A DNA stretch of 64,000 nucleotides from Cryptoclostridium sp036644995. GTDB taxonomy: Bacteria > Bacillota > Dehalobacteriia > UBA7702. Location: assembly GCA_036644995.1 (NCBI GenBank), contig JAVXOZ010000002.1:1-64000 (forward strand), read 5' to 3'. How positions within the stretch are numbered: position 1 is the first letter of the stretch; each line of letters begins with the position of its first letter. Both the position numbers and the translations under genes were made by a program. Of this stretch, positions 49,306 to 59,044 are shown one piece after another. The notes below the pieces were generated by a model, which was given only the letters and a program-made list of their open reading frames with translations, did not search any database and was not told where the DNA came from.

Positions 49306-51426
49306 TTATTGCAGGTATTGCCTTACCATGCGCATAATAATCGAGGATATTTCTGCTCTTGAAGCAGGGCCTTGGGGGTCAAAGGTGCCATCGGGACGTC
49401 CTTGAACCAAGCCGCCTTTTTGTGCTGTAAAAACTGCATCTTTGGCATATGGGCTTATTTTGCCTGCATCTTTAAATGTAATTTCAGGTGTTGTGGCAGA
49501 AAATGTAATTTCGTATTCTTTGGCATAATTAAGGAGCATTACACAGATTTCCTCTCTGGTTATTTTGTTATGAGGGGCAAATTTATTATTGCCAATGCCC
49601 TGAACTATGCTTCTGGCTTCTGCCCAAGCAATGGGGTTGCTGTACCACTCATCTGTGGGCACATCGCAAAAGTTTAAGGAGTAATTTGTAATATCCAAGT
49701 TGCCATCCAATCTGGAAAGTATGGTTACAAACATGGCTCTGGTGGTGCTATTATTAGGTTCAAAGGTGGTTTTGGATGTTCCTGTGATATATTCTTCTTC
49801 ATATGCTTGGGATAAATCGCTAAAATACCAAGAGTTTATTTCTATATCGCTAAAGGGATTATCCCAAATTGTATATTGAAAAGCGGAAACACTGCTCACA
49901 GAGCCACCGGGTCCCACGGCTATGGCTTGAATAATCATGGAATGTAAAACTAAAATCCCATCTTGATATTGTGTTGATTCCGTGGTGGCTGGTGTGCCAT
50001 CTGTGGTGTAGTAAATTGTGGCATTAGCCGTGGCAGAGGATAATTTAACCACAGTTCCTTTATTTATGGCGGTGTTGGGGGTTAAATTTGAGGTTGGGGC
50101 TTGGGTTGTGGAAATGGTGAAGTTTTCCCCGGTTATTAAACTATTGCTCATACCGGATTTGGCGGCTATTGCCTTAATGGTGGTACTGGCTGTAATATTA
50201 AATGTGCCGCTGTATTTTTTTGAGCCGGTGGTGGGATTAGAGCCATCTGTGGTGTAGTAAATAGTTGCACCCGGTGTAGCACAGGTAATGGCAATGGTTT
50301 TAGCTCCTGAAATATCGGTGTGGCTTATTGTTGGGGTAGCAACGGTGGATACCACCACAGGGTTATCAATAATATAAATAAAGCCTAAAAAGATTTTACT
50401 TTTATACATGGAGTTTATATTCCCTGTTTTGGTTAAAAAATTAGTGCCGCCATAGTGAGATTCGGATATGGTTATGGTGCCATCGCCGTTTACTTTTTCA
50501 ACCACAGCAACGTGGCCTTGGTTGTGCTCACCGTTATTTGCCCACACCGCCACAGCACCAAGTTGGGGGCTTTGCCCATAAGGATAGCAGCCATTGTTTT
50601 TGTTATAATCAAACCATTTTCCAGCATTGCCTGTGCATAGATTTGGGGCTTTACCTAAAATTTCGTAGGCTCTGCCATAGGCATAGGCGGTGCAGTTTGG
50701 CATACCGTAGCCACTTGCCCAAAATATGTTTTTAGTGCTGTAAAAATAGGGGTTGTTGGCAGCTGGAGCTTCTAATCTTGGTGAGTAATTTGTGGTACTG
50801 AGTGTGGATTTGCCGCTGCTGATTTGGGCGGCGGATGTAGATACTAATGTGGTTTTTTTGGTATTTATATCGTAATTGTAATAATTGCCTTGGGCACAAT
50901 AGCTTATGGTGTTGTTTTGCTGTAAGGCAAAGGAACTGATTGCTTTTTTGGTTAAAACTTTGGTATCGCCACAATAAACCGTATCACCTTCAAGATAAAA
51001 TATTTCCTTATCTTTAATGGCAAATGATGTGATTTTTCCTTCTATGGCAGTGTTCAAGCTCCACTGGTTGGTAGTGGGGTTTAAGGTTAAAATATCTGTA
51101 TTATCACCATTGGGCACTGCGATGTAAGGTGTGTTTTCATAAATGGCAAAAGCGGTTGCAAAACCATTATAAACCATGGTAGTTGCACCGCTTGAGGTAT
51201 CTGTAGCTATTAAATTATTTTGTTGATTCAATGTATAATTAAGCCCATTTAAAGTAAGTTCTGTGCCGCTGTTGGCAATTTTTGCAGTTTGGGTATAAGA
51301 TTCTGTTTTTTCAGGGGAATTTTCATCAGATGCCAACAAGGGTGTGCAAATACACACTATTGCCATGGCTAAAGCCACAAAAAAGCCAAATAAATGGTAA
51401 TATGACAATCTTGAGATATTTTTCAT
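49306..51426 (-). CDS. Secreted CHAP-domain wall hydrolase with CHB_HEX and SLH domains
   Basis: The 706-residue protein has a signal peptide (about 1-32) and a beta-propeller-like region (about 45-205). A CHAP amidase/peptidase domain (about 225-352) has Cys245 in GMPNCTAYAYGRAY and His305 in NQGHVAVVEKV. Two chitobiase-C-terminal-like repeats follow (about 364-512; each with ATIYYTTDG), then three SLH repeats (about 518-706). It would be anchored to the wall and cut peptidoglycan, or a similar amide, for growth or remodelling. ATG follows AAAAGGAG. It is the third SLH protein in the window. Confidence 0.9.
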   Translation of the reverse strand: MKNISRLSYYHLFGFFVALAMAIVCICTPLLASDENSPEKTESYTQTAKIANSGTELTLNGLNYTLNQQNNLIATDTSSGATTMVYNGFATAFAIYENTPYIAVPNGDNTDILTLNPTTNQWSLNTAIEGKITSFAIKDKEIFYLEGDTVYCGDTKVLTKKAISSFALQQNNTISYCAQGNYYNYDINTKKTTLVSTSAAQISSGKSTLSTTNYSPRLEAPAANNPYFYSTKNIFWASGYGMPNCTAYAYGRAYEILGKAPNLCTGNAGKWFDYNKNNGCYPYGQSPQLGAVAVWANNGEHNQGHVAVVEKVNGDGTITISESHYGGTNFLTKTGNINSMYKSKIFLGFIYIIDNPVVVSTVATPTISHTDISGAKTIAITCATPGATIYYTTDGSNPTTGSKKYSGTFNITASTTIKAIAAKSGMSNSLITGENFTISTTQAPTSNLTPNTAINKGTVVKLSSATANATIYYTTDGTPATTESTQYQDGILVLHSMIIQAIAVGPGGSVSSVSAFQYTIWDNPFSDIEINSWYFSDLSQAYEEEYITGTSKTTFEPNNSTTRAMFVTILSRLDGNLDITNYSLNFCDVPTDEWYSNPIAWAEARSIVQGIGNNKFAPHNKITREEICVMLLNYAKEYEITFSATTPEITFKDAGKISPYAKDAVFTAQKGGLVQGRPDGTFDPQGPASRAEISSIIMRMVRQYLQ

Positions 51427-51510
51427 TAAAATTACTCCTTTTTTGGAATTATTGTATAAATTAACATAATTGCAAAATCAATTACAGTATAAAACAAAAT
51501 TCCTTATTTT

Positions 51511-53193
51511 TCAAGTATTTGCGAAAAACTTAGCAAAAGGAGAATCCGCTTTGGTTAATTCTTCAAGGTTTCCTTTTTGTATAATGGTGCCGTTTTCCAT
51601 GTAAATTATTTCATCGTATTGTTTAAGTACGGCTTCACTTATGATATGGGTAATGGTTATGAGGGTAAGCTCATCTTTGGTTAAAAGTGCTGTTTCAATT
51701 TCCATAGCTGTTTGGCGGTCTATGGCAGATGTGCCTTCATCTAAAATTAAAATTGGTGTTTTTTTCATTAATGCCCTTGCCACGGCGATGCGTTGGCGTT
51801 GCCCACCCGAAAGGTTGGAGCCGTTTTCCCCCACCGGTTCTTTTAAGCCGTTTTTGGTTTGGGGTAAAAATAAAGATACACCACTGTATTTTAAGGCATC
51901 TGCCCATTCCGCCTTTGTGTAATCTCCAAACATGGCAATGTTTTCACCGATGGTGGTATCAAACATATAAATATTTTGGTGGATAACTGCGGATAATTCT
52001 TGGGTTTTTGCAATATCCAAGGTGTGTAGTTCGGCGTTATCGTAAGATATTGAGCCGCTGTATTTTGGTGAATAAGCGGTAAGAAGTTTTATAAAGGTGG
52101 TTTTGCCGCAACCGCTGGGGCCTAAAATGGCGTATTTTTTACCTTTTTCAAAAGTAATGTTTAAATCTTCAACAGCTTTATGGTTTTGGGTATAGCTGAA
52201 AGTTAAATTCTTCACAGCGATGTTTTGGGTAAATTGAGGTTTGGCAGTACCTTGAAAATTCGTATCCTTATAGTCTGTAAAATCATTTAATCTGTTAATA
52301 ATTGGGGCTACACCTTTTATTTTGGGCAATATTTCCATCAGCATGATAATGGGCATCATAAAAGTGCCGCTTAGTTGCACTAAGGCAATGAGGGTGCCCA
52401 CGGTTATGGAATTTTGCAGCACCAAATATGCCGCCACAAAAACCACAATCACTGTTATTAAGGATGAAAGCATGCCCGAAAGTCCTTCGTTTAAGGCAAA
52501 AAGTTTATCTGCTGCCAGCTTGGTATTGGCTGCGGTGGTATTTTCTTTGGAAAATTCCGCTTTGGTGTATGGTAAAACTTGAAAACAGCGGATAACCTCA
52601 TAGCCTGAGAATAAGTCTTTGGCTTTGGCGGTAAAAGTTGAAAGCTGCTGTGATACCTTATCTTGTCGTTTCTCCAAGGCTTTGCCCAAGGCTATTGGCA
52701 CAATAAACATTATAGCCATGCCCAAAATTAAGCACCCTGTAACAATGGGGCTTAAATAAAGCAAAATTCCCAAGGTGGCAAGGAACATAACAATTAATTC
52801 TATGGCTGATAGCAGAGGGATAAGATAATTTTCTTCAACCATTTTCACATCATTGGTTAAAGCCGAAAGGTAATCTGCGGTGTTAACCTCAGAAAAATCT
52901 TCGGGGTTGCGGTGCATTATTCCGTTAAACACATTGCTGCGTATTTTTTGGATTATATTCCGCAAGAGATATTTTCCCACCAAAGAGGCTGCATAGGCAA
53001 CCAAGCAGAGAACTACCATATAAATAACGGTAAATATTAAAACTTTATAAAAACCACTTAAATTTCCGGCTAAGGCTATATCTATAATCTTTTGTAAAAT
53101 TATAGATATAAAAGCAGATGCCACCGATGAAAAAGCACCTAAAATTATTGCCACTGCCAAAAGTAGTTTGTTTTCTTTTAAGTATCGTAACAT
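51511..53193 (-). CDS. ABC exporter, single half-transporter
   Basis: The 560-residue protein has six membrane helices (about 10-300) and a C-terminal ATPase with Walker A GPSGCGKTT, signature LSGGQRQRIAVARAL and Walker B ILILDEGTSAID. All catalytic residues look intact, so it can work as a homodimer. ATG follows GAGGT. It lies 11 bp downstream of a lipoprotein gene on the same strand. Substrate unknown; bacteriocin, peptide or lipid are all possible. It is not paired with a second exporter gene, unlike the 24-28 kb locus. Confidence 0.88.
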   Translation of the reverse strand: MLRYLKENKLLLAVAIILGAFSSVASAFISIILQKIIDIALAGNLSGFYKVLIFTVIYMVVLCLVAYAASLVGKYLLRNIIQKIRSNVFNGIMHRNPEDFSEVNTADYLSALTNDVKMVEENYLIPLLSAIELIVMFLATLGILLYLSPIVTGCLILGMAIMFIVPIALGKALEKRQDKVSQQLSTFTAKAKDLFSGYEVIRCFQVLPYTKAEFSKENTTAANTKLAADKLFALNEGLSGMLSSLITVIVVFVAAYLVLQNSITVGTLIALVQLSGTFMMPIIMLMEILPKIKGVAPIINRLNDFTDYKDTNFQGTAKPQFTQNIAVKNLTFSYTQNHKAVEDLNITFEKGKKYAILGPSGCGKTTFIKLLTAYSPKYSGSISYDNAELHTLDIAKTQELSAVIHQNIYMFDTTIGENIAMFGDYTKAEWADALKYSGVSLFLPQTKNGLKEPVGENGSNLSGGQRQRIAVARALMKKTPILILDEGTSAIDRQTAMEIETALLTKDELTLITITHIISEAVLKQYDEIIYMENGTIIQKGNLEELTKADSPFAKFFANT

Positions 53194-53204
53194 TTTTTAC
53201 CTCG

Positions 53205-54308
53205 TTATTTTAAAATAAAAGGGAAATTATAGGTGTAATCTGTAAAATATTGGGCAAATAAATAAGCCGAGGGGTAGTTTTTGCCAATGGTAAAAACTGT
53301 GTAGCCTATATGGGCTGTGCCATTATCTCTTTGGGCAATGGCGGCTAAATCTCCATTTTGGGGAAAGTTATTTTCTTGGGTATAGTTTAAAGTGCAGTTC
53401 ATGGGGTATTGAGATGTTTGAAAAAAGTATATTTTATTGCCTTTTTGGCACTTGATAGCTGTGATTGCTCTGGTGTTGTTAAATTCATCTTGGGCGGGAT
53501 TCAATTTTTTGCGGTTTAATTTAAAAACAGGGGTCTTGGGTGTGTTATCCGAATATGTGTAGGAAATAACTGTATCGGTTTTTTTCACTTTGGGGCGAAA
53601 TTTTTCAACGGCAATGGGATTGTAGGAGATTGTGTTATTTTCTGTGTTCAAGGTGCACCAGCGGTTTTGCCAAATGGTGTAGCTTTGGTTTTTGTGGGTA
53701 AAAAATTCACCTGTGGTTTCCGTGGCTTCCGCTGTGCTTAAAAGCCCTTCTTTATCTACCAAAACTTGGTGAATAACCGTGTATTCGGAGAGGGAATTTT
53801 CAATTATTTGGATAAAGGTATTTTGATTTTCCACAGCCAAAGCTATGCAGGGTGTTTTGGGGCGATTTTCAAATGGTAAAATAGTGCCGTATTCTTTAAA
53901 ATTTAATTTATCCTTGACAATTAGCTGAGGGTTTTTTTCACCTTTTAGGGTGATAACGGCTGTTAGTGGGGTTTTTATGTGGTCTGGGTCTTTGTCAGTA
54001 TATATTAAACCGTAAATATAGGTGGTTTTGGCTATTTTTGTTTTTACCCCATAGCCCAAAAATTCCCCTTCTTTGAGATAGGGGGCAACGGCGGTTGATA
54101 GCTTTTGGCTATCCTCGGTGAATAATACGGTGGTAGCTTGTTTATCCTTGGTTTTTACTGGGGTTGAGGTGTGATTTGGGGTTTGGGCAGAGCTGTGTTT
54201 TGCTTTGTTGTTTTCATGGTAATCCGTATTTTCATCGGTGCAGGCAACGGTAAAAAATAAGGATACCCCAATAAATATTATCAAAATAAATTGGTAAACA
54301 TTTTTCAT
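53205..54308 (-). CDS. Lipoprotein of unknown function
   Basis: A 367-residue product with a lipoprotein signal (MKNVYQFILIIFIGVSLFFT, lipobox TVAC with Cys 23), then a Lys/Thr/Ser/His-rich linker (about 28-65) and a mainly beta-type domain with no motif I recognise. It is co-transcribed with the downstream ABC exporter (11-bp gap), so it may assist export or protect against the exported compound; that is conjecture. Base composition resembles that of its neighbours. Confidence 0.7.
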   Translation of the reverse strand: MKNVYQFILIIFIGVSLFFTVACTDENTDYHENNKAKHSSAQTPNHTSTPVKTKDKQATTVLFTEDSQKLSTAVAPYLKEGEFLGYGVKTKIAKTTYIYGLIYTDKDPDHIKTPLTAVITLKGEKNPQLIVKDKLNFKEYGTILPFENRPKTPCIALAVENQNTFIQIIENSLSEYTVIHQVLVDKEGLLSTAEATETTGEFFTHKNQSYTIWQNRWCTLNTENNTISYNPIAVEKFRPKVKKTDTVISYTYSDNTPKTPVFKLNRKKLNPAQDEFNNTRAITAIKCQKGNKIYFFQTSQYPMNCTLNYTQENNFPQNGDLAAIAQRDNGTAHIGYTVFTIGKNYPSAYLFAQYFTDYTYNFPFILK

Positions 54309-54364
54309 TGCGATATCCTTTCATATTTAATTGATGTTTTATGTAACCTTAAAGAATTGATGGT

Positions 54365-55135
54365 TTATGTAACTTTAAATAGTCTTTGGGCATTTTCTGT
54401 GGTAATTTGAGCCGCTTCCTCTGGGGAAATATCCCTTAGTTCCGCTATTTTTTCCGCCACAAACCGCACATATGCAGGTTCGTTGCGTTTGCCCCGATAT
54501 TGCTTTGGGGTGAGGTAGGGGCAATCGGTTTCTATCACCAGTCTATCCAAAGGCATTTTTTTAACAATTATCGGTGTTTTTTTGGAATTGGCATAGGTTA
54601 AAGGCCCATCTACACCTATGTAAAAGCCCATTTTTATAATGGTTAAGGCATCCTCATAGCTGCCTGAATAACAGTGAAAAACACCTTTGTAGTCGTTTTT
54701 TTGCCGCTCCTCTTTGAGGATTTTTAAGGTGTCCGCCATGGCATCTCGGCTGTGGATTACAATGGGTAAACCCAATTTGTGGGCGAGATTCAGCTGCCTT
54801 TTAAAAACTATGGCTTGGATTTCTTTATCGGTATCATCATAATGGTAATCCAAGCCTATTTCTCCTATTGCCACAACTTTGGGATTTTTTGCCCATTCTA
54901 TAAGGCTTTCCTCCAAATCATCGCAATAGGTGTGGGAATCGTTGGGGTGAACCCCTACCACAGCGTAAATGCCCTGATATTTTTCGGCAATTTCCACAGC
55001 GGATTTTGAGGTTTCCCAGTCGCAGCCCACTATATTCATACGCTCCACGCCATTTTTATGGGCATTTTCAATTACCTGCTCCATATCTTGGGCAAAAGCT
55101 TTATCGTTTATATGGCAATGGGTATCGTAAAGCAT
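54365..55135 (-). CDS. tatD: TatD family metal-dependent deoxyribonuclease
   Basis: The 256-residue TIM-barrel hydrolase shows the family's metal ligands: DTHCHIN at the N-terminus, GEIGLDYHYD (about 92-101), HSRDAM, HCYSG and ETDCPYLTPKQYRG. TatD enzymes have DNase and 3'-5' exonuclease activity in DNA repair and turnover. The start codon overlaps the metG stop (TAATG), so it is coupled to metG, as in Bacillus, where yabD lies next to metS. Confidence 0.96.
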   Translation of the reverse strand: MLYDTHCHINDKAFAQDMEQVIENAHKNGVERMNIVGCDWETSKSAVEIAEKYQGIYAVVGVHPNDSHTYCDDLEESLIEWAKNPKVVAIGEIGLDYHYDDTDKEIQAIVFKRQLNLAHKLGLPIVIHSRDAMADTLKILKEERQKNDYKGVFHCYSGSYEDALTIIKMGFYIGVDGPLTYANSKKTPIIVKKMPLDRLVIETDCPYLTPKQYRGKRNEPAYVRFVAEKIAELRDISPEEAAQITTENAQRLFKVT

Positions 55136-57108
55136 TATTTTACTCTGCCTCCGCTTTGAACTGCGTCTAAGGTGAGAATTTGCAAGTTTTCGCTGTCCGA
55201 GGCGGCTAAAATCATGCCTTGACTTTCAATGCCACGGAGCTTTGCGGGTTTTAAATTGGCAACCACCACCACATTTTTCCCCACTAAATCTTCTGGTGCG
55301 TAGTGTTGGGCAACCCCTGCCACCAGCTGCCTTTGTTCCTCACCAATTTTTATTTGCAGTTTTAAGAGTTTATCTGCACCTTCCACCTTTTCGGCTTCTA
55401 AAACAGTTGCCACTCTTAAATCTATTTTGGCAAAATCCTCAATGGATATTTCTTCTTTTGGACCTTCACTTTTGGCTTTTTTGGCTGCCCGTTCCGCTTC
55501 TTTTTTCGCTTTCTTTTCGGCTTTTAATTTCGCTGCCTCTGCTTTTTGGGCATCGGCTTCTTCATCTTTAATCACTTCCAAGCGTGGGAAAATGGGTTCG
55601 CCACGGTCTACGGTGGTGTTTTCGGGGATTTTTCCGTATTCTAAGCTATCCCAAGTTTGAATTTCCGTCTTTTCGCTGATGCCCAGTTGTGCCCAAACTT
55701 TTGCCGGGGTTTTGGGCATAAAGGGTGATAGCATAATGGTGGAAAAACGCAGGGCTTCTGCCATGTTGTAGAGCACCGTTGCTAATTTAGCGGTATCTCC
55801 GTTTTTGTTTAAAGCCCAAGGAGCGGCTTCATCTATATATTTATTGGCTTTGCTTACGATTTTCCAAATCGCTGCCAAAGCGTTGTTAAATTCCAGTTTT
55901 TCCATGGCATCTGCCATTTCTTGGGGTACGTTTTTGAAAAGTTCCATGAGTTCATCGTCAAACTCTGTTTTTTCTTGGGGTTGCAGCACTTTGCCGCCTT
56001 GAAATTTTTCCAGCATAGCTGTGGTTCTGCTTAAAAGATTGCCAAAGTCGTTGGCTAAATCCACATTTATGCGGCTGATTAAAATATCCTCGGAATAGTT
56101 GCCATCGCTGCCGAAAACAAATTCACGGAGCAGAAAATAACGCAAGGCATCGGTGCTGTATTTATCCGCCAAAACCATGGGGTCTACCACATTGCCTTTG
56201 CTTTTGGACATTTTGCCTTCGTTAACCAAAATCCAGCCGTGGGCAAAAACTTTTTTGGGTAGGGGCAAATCCAAAGCCATAAGCATAATGGGCCAAATAA
56301 TGGTGTGGAAACGCACAATATCCTTACCCACCAAATGCACATCTGCAGGCCAATATTTTTTGAATTTTTCATCATCTTCTTTGGTGTATCCCAAAGCGGA
56401 AATGTAGTTGGTAAGGGCATCCAGCCAAACGTAAATTACGTGTTTGGGGTCTTTGGGCACAGGTATACCCCAAGAAAAAGTGGTACGGGAAATGCTTAAA
56501 TCATCCAGACCTTGTTTTACAAAATTAATCATTTCATTTCTACGGGAAACAGGCTGTATGAAATCGGGGTTTTTATCTATATAATCCAAAAGACGTTGGG
56601 CATATTTTTCCATTTTGAAAAAATAGCTTTCCTCTTTAATTAAATCCACATTGCCGCCACAGTCGGGGCATTTGCCTTGACTATCCTTTATTTGGGTATC
56701 GGTGAAAAAGGTTTCGCAGGAAACGCAATAGTGCCCTTGGTAGGAACCAAGGTAAATATCGCCCTGAGCTTGGAGTTTTTCAAAAATAGCCTGTACCACT
56801 TCTTCATGGCGAGGCTGGGTGGTGCGAATAAAATCGTCGTAATCTATATCAAATTTGCCCCAAAGTTCCTGAAAAGTGGCGATGATGCCATCCACATATT
56901 TTAAAGGTTCCATATTGGCGGCTTCGGCACTGCGTTGGATTTTTTGACCGTGCTCATCGGAGCCTGTTAAAAAATAGGCATCATAACCACGCATTTTTTT
57001 GTAGCGTGTCATGGTATCTGCTGCCACGGTGGTATAGCAATGGCCAATATGCAGGGTGGCACTGGGGTAGTAAATTGGGGTGGTAATATAAAAAGTGGGT
57101 TTAGACAT
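55135..57108 (-). CDS. metG: Methionyl-tRNA synthetase
   Basis: The 657-residue class I synthetase has HIGH at residues 20-23, a zinc-binding insert with CVSCETFFTDTQ and CPDCGGNVD (about 128-152), and KMSKSKGN near residue 298. The C-terminal tRNA-binding EMAP-like domain (about 550-657; KIDLRVATVLEAEKVEGADK) is preceded by a Lys/Ala/Glu-rich helix. The C-terminal domain makes the enzyme dimeric. No T-box leader is evident in the 45 bases before it; it is transcribed from the tmk-side operon. Confidence 0.97.
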   Translation of the reverse strand: MSKPTFYITTPIYYPSATLHIGHCYTTVAADTMTRYKKMRGYDAYFLTGSDEHGQKIQRSAEAANMEPLKYVDGIIATFQELWGKFDIDYDDFIRTTQPRHEEVVQAIFEKLQAQGDIYLGSYQGHYCVSCETFFTDTQIKDSQGKCPDCGGNVDLIKEESYFFKMEKYAQRLLDYIDKNPDFIQPVSRRNEMINFVKQGLDDLSISRTTFSWGIPVPKDPKHVIYVWLDALTNYISALGYTKEDDEKFKKYWPADVHLVGKDIVRFHTIIWPIMLMALDLPLPKKVFAHGWILVNEGKMSKSKGNVVDPMVLADKYSTDALRYFLLREFVFGSDGNYSEDILISRINVDLANDFGNLLSRTTAMLEKFQGGKVLQPQEKTEFDDELMELFKNVPQEMADAMEKLEFNNALAAIWKIVSKANKYIDEAAPWALNKNGDTAKLATVLYNMAEALRFSTIMLSPFMPKTPAKVWAQLGISEKTEIQTWDSLEYGKIPENTTVDRGEPIFPRLEVIKDEEADAQKAEAAKLKAEKKAKKEAERAAKKAKSEGPKEEISIEDFAKIDLRVATVLEAEKVEGADKLLKLQIKIGEEQRQLVAGVAQHYAPEDLVGKNVVVVANLKPAKLRGIESQGMILAASDSENLQILTLDAVQSGGRVK

Positions 57109-57153
57109 TTTTTCTATCTCCTTCTTTAATCTTAAAATTTAACTTTTAAAAAA

Positions 57154-57993
57154 CTAATCTTCAAAAGTTAAGGGATAAATTTCGTTTTTTTTCATCCCGT
57201 ATTTATCGGCTATAATTTGAGCGGCTATTTTAGCTTTAACACCTTGTTCTGTTAAGGTATTTAGCTCTGTTTTCAATTTTTGGGGTGAGGGGATTTCCAA
57301 ATTTTCGTTTTTGGGGGGTGGGGCAATTACCAAAACCATCTCACCTTTTAATTCTGTATTTTCTGCCATTTCTATCATCGCCCCAAGGGGCATTCGGTAG
57401 TAGCTCTCATGGATTTTTGTTAATTCACGGCATAAGGTGGCTTCCCTGTTGCCCAAAGCCGCAAAAATATCCGCCAAGTCCTTTGCCAGAGCGTGGGGAG
57501 CGATATATAAAATTAAGGTTGTGGGAATTTTTTCTAAAATTGTTAAGCGCTCTTTGCGTTCTTTTTTTTGCTTGGGTAAAAACCCTTCAAAGGTAAAATA
57601 GCGGCAATCCTGTGCCGAGGCAGTTAAAGCAGAAAGCACCGCATTGCCACCGGGAATGGGGTGAATAGCCAAATTTTCCATAGCTGCGGCTTTAACTAAA
57701 TCTTCCCCGGGGTCTGAAATTCCGGGGGTGCCTGCATCGCTAATTAAGGCGATGGATTTTCCCTCTTTTAGCAAGGTTAAAAATTCTTCACGGCGTTTTG
57801 CTGCATTGTGTTGGTGGTAGCTTACCATAGGTGTTTTAATATTAAAATGGTGTAATAATATACCGCTGTGGCGAGTATCTTCGGCACCGATGAGGTCTAC
57901 ATTTTTTAATATTTCAATACCTCTTATGGTCATATCCCCTAAATTGCCAATGGGGGTTGCCACCAAATACAAGCCGGGGTCTAATTCCGCCAT
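57154..57993 (-). CDS. rsmI: 16S rRNA (cytidine-1402-2'-O)-methyltransferase
   Basis: RsmI methylates the ribose of C1402 in the decoding centre. The 279-residue product begins LYLVATPIGNLGDMTIRGIE, then has EDTRHSGILLHHF, SDAGTPGISDPGEDLV and PGGNAVLSALTASAQ, all hallmarks of this tetrapyrrole-methylase-fold family. It overlaps the preceding methyltransferase gene by 13 nt. The order matches Bacillus yabB-yazA-yabC, except that yazA is missing. Confidence 0.97.
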   Translation of the reverse strand: MAELDPGLYLVATPIGNLGDMTIRGIEILKNVDLIGAEDTRHSGILLHHFNIKTPMVSYHQHNAAKRREEFLTLLKEGKSIALISDAGTPGISDPGEDLVKAAAMENLAIHPIPGGNAVLSALTASAQDCRYFTFEGFLPKQKKERKERLTILEKIPTTLILYIAPHALAKDLADIFAALGNREATLCRELTKIHESYYRMPLGAMIEMAENTELKGEMVLVIAPPPKNENLEIPSPQKLKTELNTLTEQGVKAKIAAQIIADKYGMKKNEIYPLTFED

Positions 57994-58721
57994 GCTTTCT
58001 CCTTTAAAATCCTTTGGGTTTGTGGGGTTAATTCCCCATTTTTACAGTGTATTATTAAAGTTTCCTCTGTTGTTTGTGTGAGAGCAGAGGTTTTTATATA
58101 TTCTAAAATTACTAAATATGGCTTTTTTTCCGCTTTGGATTTTAGCCATAAACGGCGATTTTCGGTAAATCCGCATTTTTTTGCCAAAGCCGTTGTTTCC
58201 TCTAAGCGTTGGGGTGGATAAGCCAAGGTTAAAGTGCCGTTATCCTTTAAAATTGCCCCACATTGTTGAAAAAATGTAGGACTGTCCCACTCTATTTCCA
58301 CCTTTGCCATGGCTATTTTGGGGTTTTTTGGCAAGCGGCATTGATTTTTTTTGTAGTAGGGTGGGTTGGCTATTATCCCATGGAAAGCATTTTTGCCAAA
58401 GATTTTTTCTGCCTCCATGGCATTGCCTAAAACTACTTGGATATCGGTGTTGTTTTCCGCCATGTTGAATGTTGCCAAAGCTACATTTTCTGCATCTATT
58501 TCCAAGGCTGTAATTTGGGATAATGGGCTTTTTCCCTGTATTAGCAGGGGTAAAATGCCGTTGCCCGTGCCTATATCCAATATTTTGGGGTGATTATTGG
58601 GGTTGAAAAAGCAAGCTAAAATCACCGCATCCAAAGAAAAGCAAAAGCCTTTTTTATTTTGATAAAGGCTAAAGCCGCCCCAAATGAGGTCATCTTTACG
58701 AAGATTTTCGTTATTCTTCAT
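57981..58721 (-). CDS. tRNA1(Val) adenine-N6-methyltransferase-like protein
   Basis: A 246-residue SAM-dependent methyltransferase with ILDIGTGNGILPLLIQGKSP (about 50-69) as the SAM site and the N6-adenine motif NPPYYKK (about 119-125). Its place between yabA and rsmI matches Bacillus yabB, a TrmN6/YfiC homologue acting on tRNA A37. Substrate assignment comes from family and synteny. It overlaps yabA by 11 nt and rsmI by 13 nt. Confidence 0.9.
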   Translation of the reverse strand: MKNNENLRKDDLIWGGFSLYQNKKGFCFSLDAVILACFFNPNNHPKILDIGTGNGILPLLIQGKSPLSQITALEIDAENVALATFNMAENNTDIQVVLGNAMEAEKIFGKNAFHGIIANPPYYKKNQCRLPKNPKIAMAKVEIEWDSPTFFQQCGAILKDNGTLTLAYPPQRLEETTALAKKCGFTENRRLWLKSKAEKKPYLVILEYIKTSALTQTTEETLIIHCKNGELTPQTQRILKEKAWRN

Positions 58722-59019
58722 CTTTGTGGTTGTTTTCGGTGTTTTTTTCTTTTAATTTTTCTTTTTCCATAAAGGAAACGCAAAATAGGCATTCGCCTTC
58801 ACGGACTTCCCCAAAGTGACTGGGACAAACGTGAAACCCTGCATCAAACAAGGCAAGTAGGTTGCTTTTGCCCGATACCGCCATATTTTTTTTGCGTATT
58901 ATCGCCTGCATGGAGATGTTATCCGCTTCTAATTGTTCAACATATTTTCTAATAGTTGCCAATTCATCACCCATGGCTTTGATTTTTTCTTCCAACTCTA
59001 AAAGTGCTTGACCCAGCAT
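58711..59019 (-). CDS. yabA: Replication initiation control protein YabA
   Basis: A 102-residue protein with an N-terminal coiled coil (about 5-45; LLELEEKIKAMGDELATIRK) and a C-terminal zinc-binding part HVCPSHFGEVREGECLFC (about 70-87). In Bacillus YabA bridges DnaA and DnaN to limit initiation. Length, layout and the ricT-yabA-yabB order agree. The linker is slightly shorter than in Bacillus. Confidence 0.92.
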   Translation of the reverse strand: MLGQALLELEEKIKAMGDELATIRKYVEQLEADNISMQAIIRKKNMAVSGKSNLLALFDAGFHVCPSHFGEVREGECLFCVSFMEKEKLKEKNTENNHKDEE

Positions 59020-59044
59020 GGATTATCCCCCCTGTGCACAGTTT

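Noticed and set aside
57109..57153. T-box leader before metG
   Set aside because: No room and no T-box sequence; metG is preceded by rsmI in the same operon.
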